From Acidobacteria bacterium 13_1_20CM_3_53_8 (lineage in GTDB: Bacteria; Acidobacteriota; Blastocatellia; Pyrinomonadales; Pyrinomonadaceae), in contig MNJR01000074.1 of assembly GCA_001920415.1 (NCBI GenBank), positions 1 through 49,909 on the forward strand: a DNA stretch of 49,909 nucleotides. The letters are read 5' to 3'. Within the stretch, counting starts at the first letter, position 1. The number at the start of each line of letters is the position of its first letter. The notes beneath the pieces were generated by a model, which had not been told where the DNA came from, ran no database searches, and was given only the letters and a program-made list of their open reading frames with translations. Below are positions 34,556-42,385 of the stretch, piece by piece. The translations under genes and the position numbers were made by a program.

Positions 34556-36214
34556 TCAACGCGAGTTGCTCACAACCCGCAACAGCAGGGCGCTGGCGGC
34601 CACAAAGGCAATCGAGATCAGCCTTACGACCCAAGGCCCGGCACTCGTTGTTATGTTGTGCGAGAGCAGGGCGATTGCTGCCAGCACCAGCAGCAGGGCG
34701 GTCACGGCGGCAGACCTGTTCTTTCGCCCGCGATGGCTGTCCGGCTCAGAGATATGAATCTTCAACTGCGCGTTGCCGCCGGAAGCGAGCGTCAAAACTT
34801 CGTCAATCCTTTGGGGCAGTTCCGTCATCATCACCGCGTACTTGTCCATCTGGTCGCCGAGTTGCCGCAAGCTAATCATCCCTCGAAGCTCGGTCAGACT
34901 AGCCATCAAGCGCACATCACGCAGCGCCTCAGTCACCGCCGCATAATCCGGCGCGAACCGGCGAGCCACTTCCGTCGTGGTGAACAGCCCTCTGAAAAAG
35001 GAGGACAGATGCGCTCGCGGCGTATAGCCGCACTCGCTCGCCAGCCGCCACTGCGCAAACAGATATTCAGAGAGGTCAGCATGGTCGCCAACACCTTTCC
35101 AAATGCCATCTCGAAAAAGAACGATCTGGCGGAAGCGTTGCCGCAGTTCATCGTCACTGGCTGCCGCTTCCTCTTTTCTTATTTCTCTGAGCAGGCAGGA
35201 GCAGGCTCTATCAGGATGTTCAGTTGAGACGGCAATCAGGTAATCCCAGAGATTTGTCTGCGGCTCAGGCGGCAGGCGGCTGAACACACCGCCCGTGAAA
35301 GAAATCCTTTTATCGGGCAGAAGTCGGATGTTTTCCGGGCGCGGTTCGACCGGGAAGGTATGACCCAGAAGCGCTTGCCGCAGCCACACGGTTGCGAGTA
35401 GACGCGCCAGCTCGCTTCGATCAATTCCACCGTATCTGCCGACGCGGCCTGCGCCATTAGGGCTATTAAAGAGAGCAATCACATCAGCCAGACTTGTGCC
35501 GCCCAATCGTTCGACGACGAGCACTTTCGCCGTGCTCAAGTCTATCTGCACTCCCGGCGCTCCCAACATATCGAACTCTTCCGCATCCTGCGCGAGAGCC
35601 GCCAGCGCCTTGGCCTCGTGAATGAAATCAATCTGCTGTCTGAGCGTGTGGCGAAAATCCGCTATCGCGCTCTTGATGCAGGAGGCGGTCATGCCTCCAA
35701 TGGCGAGCGCGTCGCTCATAAGCGACAGCAATTCGACATCACACGGAACCTGCTCTTCCGCCTCCAAGTGAATAATCTTGATGGCGACCGGCGTGCCATC
35801 TTGAAGCAGGGCAGCGTGCGTCTGGTAGAACAGGCGAGACTCGAACGGCTCTTCCGCGAAGGTTGAGAAAGCATCTTTGGTCAAGCAGCCTGTTTCCCGA
35901 CTGAACAAAGCCTGAGCAGTGGTCAGCGGAGTCGCATCTGCTTTGTCAGGTGTGGCGGCAAGCTCAAGGCAGATCGTCGCAGGCAGCAGATCAATGCGCG
36001 ACGACAGGTAAAGACCGAAAGAGGAGAAGACAGGGCCTAGGCTTTCAAGAACGGCGCGCAGTCTGCGCGCATAGGCCATCTCATAGTCCGCCGCGTCGCC
36101 TAATAAGCGGCGCGGGCCGCGCGCCAGCCCGTATGCGGCAAGCCGCTCTTCTATCTCCAGCCTGCGACTCTTTAAGGTCGTGCGCGGAACCCCGTTTTGC
36201 AGATGTCTAATCAA
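34556..36214 (-). CDS. Degenerate ABC1/UbiB-like protein (predicted pseudokinase)
   Basis: 552 residues. The ABC1/AarF outline is recognisable: VFSSFGLYLSSRIDLLP where active members have the KxGQ segment; GTPVAIKIIHLEAEEQ (the VAVKV lysine kept); QIDFIHEAKAL (kept); HTFPVEPRPENIRLL where HADxHPGN is expected; and ISFTGG instead of DFGxxG. The KxGQ Lys and Gln, the catalytic Asp and the DFG Asp are lost, so phosphotransfer or ATPase activity is doubtful. Two membrane helices end the protein (AVTALLLVLAAIALL; LISIAFVAASALLL). The start is a TTG and uncertain. ABC1 proteins support ubiquinone and other isoprenoid-lipid metabolism. Confidence 0.68.
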   Translation of the reverse strand: MIRHLQNGVPRTTLKSRRLEIEERLAAYGLARGPRRLLGDAADYEMAYARRLRAVLESLGPVFSSFGLYLSSRIDLLPATICLELAATPDKADATPLTTAQALFSRETGCLTKDAFSTFAEEPFESRLFYQTHAALLQDGTPVAIKIIHLEAEEQVPCDVELLSLMSDALAIGGMTASCIKSAIADFRHTLRQQIDFIHEAKALAALAQDAEEFDMLGAPGVQIDLSTAKVLVVERLGGTSLADVIALFNSPNGAGRVGRYGGIDRSELARLLATVWLRQALLGHTFPVEPRPENIRLLPDKRISFTGGVFSRLPPEPQTNLWDYLIAVSTEHPDRACSCLLREIRKEEAAASDDELRQRFRQIVLFRDGIWKGVGDHADLSEYLFAQWRLASECGYTPRAHLSSFFRGLFTTTEVARRFAPDYAAVTEALRDVRLMASLTELRGMISLRQLGDQMDKYAVMMTELPQRIDEVLTLASGGNAQLKIHISEPDSHRGRKNRSAAVTALLLVLAAIALLSHNITTSAGPWVVRLISIAFVAASALLLRVVSNSR

Positions 36215-36255
36215 GGTCGTGCGCTCTCAATCCTCTCAACCTGCCCGGCTTCGGC

Positions 36256-36762
36256 TTATATCCCCTGCCTCATCGCTCTCAAGTCCTGCTCAAGCGACTC
36301 TCTTGTCGTCGGGCCACGATAGATTTTGACGATTCGCTGCGAGGCATCGAGTACGAGTGTGTAAGGGATGCCGACGCCGTTGAATTGCCGGAATAACTCT
36401 TCGTCTCCGACCAGCACGGTGTAATTAATGTTGTTGCTCTGGACGAAAGGCTTGATCGTATTCATACCATCCTGATCTAGAGCAATCCCTATGACCTTCA
36501 CATCAGAATTGGTGGCTACTTGCTTAAGTTCGGGAATCTCTGTTGCGCACGGCGCGCACCATGTAGCCCAGAAATTCAAGATCACCGGGCGGCCTTTAAG
36601 AGAGCTACTCTTGACGGTCGTTCCATCCAGCGCTGTGAGCGAAAAGTCCGGCGCTCGATTGCCGACCACCACGTTTGCAGGGTCGGAGCCGCCAGCACCA
36701 CAGCCGGATAAGAGGGCAAAGAGAAAAAGGCAACAGAAGAATTTCATAGCTAATGATCTCAT
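36256..36762 (-). CDS. TlpA-type thioredoxin lipoprotein
   Basis: 168 residues. The signal peptide (FFCCLFLFALLSGCG) ends in a lipobox LSGC, so the mature protein is a lipid-anchored exported thioredoxin. The core has APDFSLTALDGTTVKSSSLKG, LNFWATWCAPCATEIPEL (WCxxC) and GIPYTLVLDASQRIVKIY with the cis-Pro. A strong AAGGAG precedes the ATG. Function: exported disulfide reduction or thiol-selenol recycling. Its presence in the same gene set as two exported TGA-containing proteins could be meaningful (inference). Confidence 0.9.
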   Translation of the reverse strand: MRSLAMKFFCCLFLFALLSGCGAGGSDPANVVVGNRAPDFSLTALDGTTVKSSSLKGRPVILNFWATWCAPCATEIPELKQVATNSDVKVIGIALDQDGMNTIKPFVQSNNINYTVLVGDEELFRQFNGVGIPYTLVLDASQRIVKIYRGPTTRESLEQDLRAMRQGI

Positions 36763-36900
36763 CTCGCGTTCTCCTTCAGTTTCCGAGCCATCGTGCGCTC
36801 TGCTTCCAGCCGCTTACGCGCTCACTTTTTTCTGAAGACAAAGCTTCTTCACTCTTGAATTCAATCACCGCTGCGACTACGCCTGCACGCCATCGTGTAA

Positions 36901-38256
36901 TTAGCGGCTCGTGCTCAAACGGTCTACCAGTTCCGAGAGGTTCTGGTAATGAAAGACTTCGCCCAGACATTCATGCTTTTGCAGTACAGGGTAAATACGC
37001 TGCAAAGCATCCTTGGCCGGTCGTACAATCAGATCATTCCAGAGCCTGACCACGCGCTCGTCAGATTGCGTCGGCTGGTACTGTAAGAATCGCAGGATGT
37101 AAACGTCGTTCGGTGTAATGTCTATTCCCATTATGAGCGTTGACATCACGCCGTTCGTGAAGGCCGGGTTTCTGGAAACTCTCTCTCCTTGGCTCCTCAG
37201 GAAGTTCTCTATAATCTCCGGCTGCCGTACATTAACGATGGTCGTCGCCCAAGCCAGCCCAGCTATCATGTTGAGCAAGGCCAGTTCGTGCGGCGCTTCG
37301 CGCTCAATGGCGAGCCAAGGCGATAACAGTCCGGGCACAAAAAAGATTGGAAGAAAGTAGTGGGCGCGCCCCACTCCGTGCCAGAAATAACTGACCGCTT
37401 CCGGCTCTACTTCCTGCAAGTGGCAGTCAACGATATTGACCATCGGTGAATGCCAGAATCGCGTCACCAGACCGAGCGATTCATAAGCCGCGCCTGCATA
37501 TCCCTTCCTTGAATTATCGTTGACAAGCTGTATGAACTCGCGCAGCACGCGACGAATATCGGAGGCTGCGCTGTAGGGCGTGATCCTGTTCAGGAGCTGC
37601 TGAGCAAAGGCCAAGCCCAGCCCAGCGTGCATCATGGTCAGGCTCTTTGAGGGCAGCACGCTGGCGCGCGCGTCCGTCAGAATCCCACGCACACGCTCGC
37701 CTTTTCCCCAGCGCGGAAATGAGAGCATCGCATAGTCATGCCCCAGTCCCTCCACCGCCCACAGATCAGGATATGCGCCGAGCGCATAAGCATCTTCGAC
37801 CAGTTGGCTTAGATTGAAATCCCTGTCATCGGAAGGAACATGAAGCAGCGAGCTTACGTTTTTGACCAAATTGAAGACCCCATAGTTATTCCTAAGCTCT
37901 CGCCATGCAAGGCGAACACTTTCTGTGGAGGAAAACGTCCTGAGAGTGTCTTGCGACTGAGCGACAATGCCCGAAGTCAACCTGTATACGTAGCTCGGAG
38001 TAAACGCGCGAAGCGTCAAGGTGTCGAACATCAAGTCAACCAGAAATCTCTGCGTGTCATCGCCAATCTGGAAGGCACCGAAAATCAGGTCGTTGAACTG
38101 GTTTTCGGTTGCCTGCGTAACAGAATAAGAGGCGGAGTTCACCTCACGCGTCGGCTGGCTCAGACTTCTCGGCACGATGAGATTCGCCACCTGCTGCACA
38201 CCGAACAGCGACATGGCCCACGAGTAACTTAATATTGATTTAGTTAACTCAAGCAT
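36901..38256 (-). CDS. DUF1702-like protein, copy 2, with phasin-like N-terminal tag
   Basis: 451 residues and intact. Residues 1-30 (MLELTKSILSYSWAMSLFG) and 45-80 (ATENQFNDLIFGAFQIGDD, then QRFLVDLMFDTL) form the tag module shared with the products at 15911-19369 and 38334-38813. The rest matches copy 1 at 25639-26832: LGAYPDLWAVEGLGHDYAM, MMHAGLGLAFAQQLLN, GYAGAAYESLGLVTRF, SYFWHGVGRAHYFLP and FHYQNLSELVDRL. DUF1702-like by recollection. No catalytic motif is obvious. It follows the small tag-only gene (38334-38813) by 77 bases. Confidence 0.72.
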   Translation of the reverse strand: MLELTKSILSYSWAMSLFGVQQVANLIVPRSLSQPTREVNSASYSVTQATENQFNDLIFGAFQIGDDTQRFLVDLMFDTLTLRAFTPSYVYRLTSGIVAQSQDTLRTFSSTESVRLAWRELRNNYGVFNLVKNVSSLLHVPSDDRDFNLSQLVEDAYALGAYPDLWAVEGLGHDYAMLSFPRWGKGERVRGILTDARASVLPSKSLTMMHAGLGLAFAQQLLNRITPYSAASDIRRVLREFIQLVNDNSRKGYAGAAYESLGLVTRFWHSPMVNIVDCHLQEVEPEAVSYFWHGVGRAHYFLPIFFVPGLLSPWLAIEREAPHELALLNMIAGLAWATTIVNVRQPEIIENFLRSQGERVSRNPAFTNGVMSTLIMGIDITPNDVYILRFLQYQPTQSDERVVRLWNDLIVRPAKDALQRIYPVLQKHECLGEVFHYQNLSELVDRLSTSR

Positions 38257-38333
38257 TTGCAGCTCTCATCATGACAGACGGCGAGATGTCCACTTCTTTT
38301 CAGCGCGCCGCGAGTAAGTCCATGTCGCGGCTT

Positions 38334-38813
38334 CTATCTCCTTGAATTCGAGGCCGCGTTTGCGGAAGGCATAGGCCCCCAGCCCGTTGATTGTCGCTGT
38401 GCGGAACCCGAAGCGGCGTCAGTGCCGGGCGCATTGCTTGCAGTTGTTCGTGCATCTTGGGGGGTGGCACCGGAGGCAGCCTGCCACGCGGTATTAGCGG
38501 CTCCCTGCATACCCTGCGAGACGGCATCAGCCGACTGCCGCAGCGCGTCTGAAGTCATCCTCGTCCACTGGTTTGGATTGAATGCCTGCCCGGTGAAGAC
38601 GCCCAGCGTCAGGTCAACGATGCCTCTTTGTATGTTATCGCCAGCGCGGAAAGTGGCTTTCATAATGTCGCCAAACTGCTCCTTTGTGGTCTCCGTCACA
38701 TTATCGAAAGCCTTGGTTGCTTTGGATGGATTCGTCAGATTCAACATCTGCTGCATGCCAAAGAGCGACATGGCCCACGAATAGCTCAACATCGATTTGG
38801 TAAAATCACGCAT
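38334..38813 (-). CDS. Small phasin-like protein (stand-alone tag module)
   Basis: 159 residues: MRDFTKSMLSYSWAMSLFG with MQQMLNLT, then VTETTKEQFGDIMKATFRAGD, QRGIVDLTLGVFTGQAF and a helical ALRQSADAVSQGMQGAAN, ending in a low-complexity Ala/Ser/Gly tail. It is essentially the tag module alone, strongly translated (AAAGGAGAT site). Size and amphipathic composition resemble phasins that coat polyester or lipid granules. No direct family match can be claimed. It may define the surface to which the tagged proteins bind. Confidence 0.65.
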   Translation of the reverse strand: MRDFTKSMLSYSWAMSLFGMQQMLNLTNPSKATKAFDNVTETTKEQFGDIMKATFRAGDNIQRGIVDLTLGVFTGQAFNPNQWTRMTSDALRQSADAVSQGMQGAANTAWQAASGATPQDARTTASNAPGTDAASGSAQRQSTGWGPMPSANAASNSRR

Positions 38814-38915
38814 ACCCGATCTCCTTTGTTAACCTGAAAGCCAGAAACCGAAAGCGAGAACCGGCAGACTGTCCGCTACCTTTTCGGAATCCCGCTCCGG
38901 CTTCCGATTTAGCCA

Positions 38916-40583
38916 TTATCCTGCGGCTGTAAGCCTGTGAACGATTCGCAACAACGCCAGGGCAGCGAACGTGACGAGCATGACTTCTGCCGTAAATAAA
39001 TTGATGCCAAACTGTAGACGTGCTCCGCTAAGAGCAATCAGCAGTGAAACCGTAAGCACGACTGCGCCTAATTGCATGGCTCGTTGTCGTAAGGCGTCGT
39101 CAGCGTCGCCACCGGAAGCGCCGATTTCGGCTTTCACAGGTATCTCATCTGCCGCTATCCTTTGCAGGAAGCTTGTGGCTCTGAATGCACCGTCTTGCAT
39201 CATGTGCTTGCTTGAGTAGGCCCAACTTAACAACGTGTCATACGTGAACATCGTTCTACGCCTCTGCCACTGTAGATAATTGTTGCAAGACATTTCGAGG
39301 TGACGGCCAACGTCAAATCCGGGAGCAAACCGTGTGATGAGACCATCAATCGCGATGGCTGAGCGGATATACTTAATCACGTCTCGTTCCGGCCAGATGC
39401 TCGTCCTTCGTGAAAGCCTCAACATGTCAAGCATGACCAGCGTGAAGTTCTTGCGCAGCCGTCGCTTTTTTCTCTCCACCTCGTACCAGCTATTCGCTAG
39501 CAGTTGCAGCCCGCGACGAAAACCCTCTACATCCGAAGCCGAATCAATGGCAGAGACCTTGAAGAACGCTTCACACATTCCATCCAGATCACCACGCGTG
39601 TACGAGAGCGTCAGGGTGATTAAGTTCTTGCGCGAGTACTGACTGATGACCCCTGTGATGCCGAAGTCTACGTAGCCGACGACGTTGCCGGGCAGAATCA
39701 TGAGGTTTGCCGGATGCAGATCGGCATGAAACATCCCGTGCTCAACATCGCCGAGAAAGTTATCAATGATATTGCGCGCCACCTGATACGGATTGAAGCC
39801 GGAAGTTTTCAAGCGACGGAACATCACTTCGTCGCCGCTCTCCAACGCGCGCAAGTAAGCGAGCACCGTCTCTCCTTCCAAAAACTCTGTGACGAGTGTG
39901 CGGCGCGTGGTGTAGTCCAAGAGGACTTCCGGCACTTGCTCGTTCAGATTATTTTGAGCATTGCGTTTGAGCTGTTCCATGTAGCGAGCTTCATTGCGGT
40001 AATCCAACTCTTCTTTAGTCCACGTGATGAATTCGCTCATTGGCTCAATCATCCAGTAAACAAACTTCAGGCGCAGGCGTTTGATAAGCGAAACAATGGC
40101 CGTCATCAGGCGTATGTCACCAGCAAAGTCTGTCTCAACGTTGGGCCGTTGCACTTTCACCGCCAGTTTGCGCCCACCCAGAGAGGCGATATGAACCTGG
40201 CCGATGGAAGCGGTGGCAAGCGGTTGTGAGTCAAAAGAGTCAAAAATCTCCGACGGTGCGCGTCCTATCTCTTCTACAAAAGTTCTTTCGACATGCGTGT
40301 AGTCGAAAGGCGCAACGCGGTCTAGCAGGTTAAAGAGCGCGTTACAATATTCGAGGGAAAGGATATCAGGCTGTAGAGCCAGCATTTGACCGAACTTGAT
40401 AAAAGTTCCACCTATGTCTTCAAATGCAATGCGCAGCCGTTCCGGCCCGGGGAGCGTTTGAGGCAGACGTTCGGCCAGCCACGGCCAAAGCTGCATCAAG
40501 TAGCCGGAAGCATGTCCGAGTGCGTGCTTGATGATGACAGCCATGATATGAATCAACCGACAAAGGCTGAGCCAGAAAGTCAT
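38916..40583 (-). CDS. ABC1/UbiB (AarF) family protein, intact motifs
   Basis: 555 residues from an ATG at 40583 that overlaps the previous stop as TGATG, so translation is coupled to the SDR-acyltransferase gene. All family motifs are intact: GGTFIKFGQMLALQPD (KxGQ), TASIGQVHIASL, RKLAVKVQRP, ELDYRNEARYM, MFHADLHPANLM and YVDFGITG. Two C-terminal membrane helices follow (AVVLTVSLLIALSG; AEVMLVTFAALALL). Known role: ATPase/kinase-like support of isoprenoid quinone and lipid biosynthesis at the membrane. The second, degenerate copy lies at 34556-36214. Confidence 0.9.
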   Translation of the reverse strand: MTFWLSLCRLIHIMAVIIKHALGHASGYLMQLWPWLAERLPQTLPGPERLRIAFEDIGGTFIKFGQMLALQPDILSLEYCNALFNLLDRVAPFDYTHVERTFVEEIGRAPSEIFDSFDSQPLATASIGQVHIASLGGRKLAVKVQRPNVETDFAGDIRLMTAIVSLIKRLRLKFVYWMIEPMSEFITWTKEELDYRNEARYMEQLKRNAQNNLNEQVPEVLLDYTTRRTLVTEFLEGETVLAYLRALESGDEVMFRRLKTSGFNPYQVARNIIDNFLGDVEHGMFHADLHPANLMILPGNVVGYVDFGITGVISQYSRKNLITLTLSYTRGDLDGMCEAFFKVSAIDSASDVEGFRRGLQLLANSWYEVERKKRRLRKNFTLVMLDMLRLSRRTSIWPERDVIKYIRSAIAIDGLITRFAPGFDVGRHLEMSCNNYLQWQRRRTMFTYDTLLSWAYSSKHMMQDGAFRATSFLQRIAADEIPVKAEIGASGGDADDALRQRAMQLGAVVLTVSLLIALSGARLQFGINLFTAEVMLVTFAALALLRIVHRLTAAG

Positions 40584-42325
40584 CAATTCATCCTCTCTTT
40601 GTAGCTCATCTGCTCTTCATAACCCGGCTTCTCCTCGAAGATTGACCCGAAGAAAATTGACTTGCGGCGACTGCGCATCTCGGCGATGGTCTCTTCCAAT
40701 CTTCCCCTGATTTCCCTACTGATGACACGCACCGTTGCAGCGTCGTCCGCAGCTTCAGGAGGATAACGATGCTCTATATGAATCGGCGGCAAAAATTGCG
40801 TATGCCATTTTGAAGGAAGCGGGACAGGCACGAGCGGCCATGTCAGCGTCAGCGGGAAGAAGGGCCATTCTGTATGACGCTTCCACCAGTTCCAGTTGAG
40901 CTTGCCGATGATGGGAAAGGTTTCCGCGCTGCCGATGGTGACAAACGGAATGATCGGCGCGCGGTTCCTGAGCGCCATCTTCACGTACTCGTCGCGCCCG
41001 AACTTGCCCAAGCGGTAAGCATCGCGGTAGAGCGAGAATGCGCCGCGAATCCCTTCCGGGTAGATGGCTAACATCTCATCACGCTCAAGCACATAGTCGG
41101 CGTTCTCCTGACACGCGATGATGCCGCCAAGTTTCGTGTGAAAGTTGAAGAGGAACGGAAACTTGATGAGACCCGGATGGATTAGAAATCTGGGGTAGCG
41201 TCCCAGATTCCGGGCAATCAGATACAAAGTCATGACGGCGTCCCACGGCATAAAACCGCGATGGACGCCAACCAGCACAGCACGTCCCTCGCGCGGCACA
41301 TGGTTAAGCCCTTTAACCTCGACGCGCCAGTAACGGTCGTGTAAAAACTTGAAGAGCGTGCGCCCGAACGCGGCGATGTATTGCCTGTCCATCCCGTAGT
41401 CATCGAACTCCAGCGACGGCAGGTTGTGTGACCTGACATAACCTTTTTCCGCGACCCGAAAATCTCTCAAGGCTTCGACGCTTGAGCGGCGCGGCGTCCA
41501 TTCCAGTTCGCGTTTGAGCTTCCGGTTGGAAACCGTCCACGAGTAACGAATGTATTCAAGCTGGTCTATCGGGTGTGCGAGTCTGAAAGGTGCGAGCACG
41601 GCGCGGGCCATGCATTGCGCCACACGCGCCAGAGGAAGACGCTTTGCTTCGGCAAGCCGGAGCGCCGCGCGCAGCGTAATTACGTTGTCAGGTGCGACGT
41701 TGTACACACCCTCTGCGCCGCACTCGACTACGCGGGCAACTGCGCTCGCCAAATCTTCAGGACTGAGCACTTGCAGAGACGGGTCATAACCGGGGAAGAC
41801 GACGGCCACCCGCCTAGTAAATAACCGGCTGAAATAGTCTGCACCGCCCGGAAAGGGCATCGCCGCAGGCCGTAAGATGGCGAGCCGGGTCTCCGAACGG
41901 TCGCCAAAATAGAGGACTGCGAGCGACTCAAGCTCGGCCCAATAGTTAGCGAGCATCCCTTTCTCTTGCCGCGACAGCAGGCGTGATTCGGAGACGTGCC
42001 CGGGATGATTCGAGCTTGGGATGTGAATGGCCGCGCTCGACAATAAAACGAACTGCCGGATTCCCGTGCGTGAGCAATGTTGGAAAACAGTCTCGGCATC
42101 CGTAAGGTCGGGCGTCATCGAACGGCTGAGCGGAGGAGAATAGACCACCGTGTCTGCATATAGGTCCCGGAGCAGTCCAATATAACTGTCACTCAGGAGA
42201 CCGCCGAAACCATCCTCACCTTGCGGCGCACGCTGGCACACTTCGACACACGGGGTCTCTTCAAGCCGCTTCACCAGCATCTCAGCTATACGGTCTCGTT
42301 CATCAATGACAACAACCCTAGCCAT
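40583..42325 (-). CDS. Extended SDR fused to PlsC-type acyltransferase
   Basis: 580 residues. Residues 1-300 resemble an NAD-dependent epimerase/extended SDR (VFQHCSRTGIRQFVLLSSAAIH, TRLAILRPAAMPFPGG, GVYNVAPDNVITLRAAL), but the usual GxxGxxG at the start is replaced by VIDERDRIAEM, so cofactor binding is doubtful. Residues about 345-520 are an acyltransferase with GVHRGFMPWDAVMTL (the H-x6-D variant seen in some actinobacterial acyltransferases), LIHPGLIKFPFLFNF and YPEGIRGAFS. It probably transfers a fatty acyl chain to a glycerol or isoprenoid alcohol. AAGGAGAG lies before the ATG. Confidence 0.82.
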   Translation of the reverse strand: MARVVVIDERDRIAEMLVKRLEETPCVEVCQRAPQGEDGFGGLLSDSYIGLLRDLYADTVVYSPPLSRSMTPDLTDAETVFQHCSRTGIRQFVLLSSAAIHIPSSNHPGHVSESRLLSRQEKGMLANYWAELESLAVLYFGDRSETRLAILRPAAMPFPGGADYFSRLFTRRVAVVFPGYDPSLQVLSPEDLASAVARVVECGAEGVYNVAPDNVITLRAALRLAEAKRLPLARVAQCMARAVLAPFRLAHPIDQLEYIRYSWTVSNRKLKRELEWTPRRSSVEALRDFRVAEKGYVRSHNLPSLEFDDYGMDRQYIAAFGRTLFKFLHDRYWRVEVKGLNHVPREGRAVLVGVHRGFMPWDAVMTLYLIARNLGRYPRFLIHPGLIKFPFLFNFHTKLGGIIACQENADYVLERDEMLAIYPEGIRGAFSLYRDAYRLGKFGRDEYVKMALRNRAPIIPFVTIGSAETFPIIGKLNWNWWKRHTEWPFFPLTLTWPLVPVPLPSKWHTQFLPPIHIEHRYPPEAADDAATVRVISREIRGRLEETIAEMRSRRKSIFFGSIFEEKPGYEEQMSYKERMN

Positions 42326-42385
42326 GTTTCATCTCTCCTTGCCGGTTCTCGCCCATAAGAGGCCCCGGCTTTTTTGCTGCGACAG

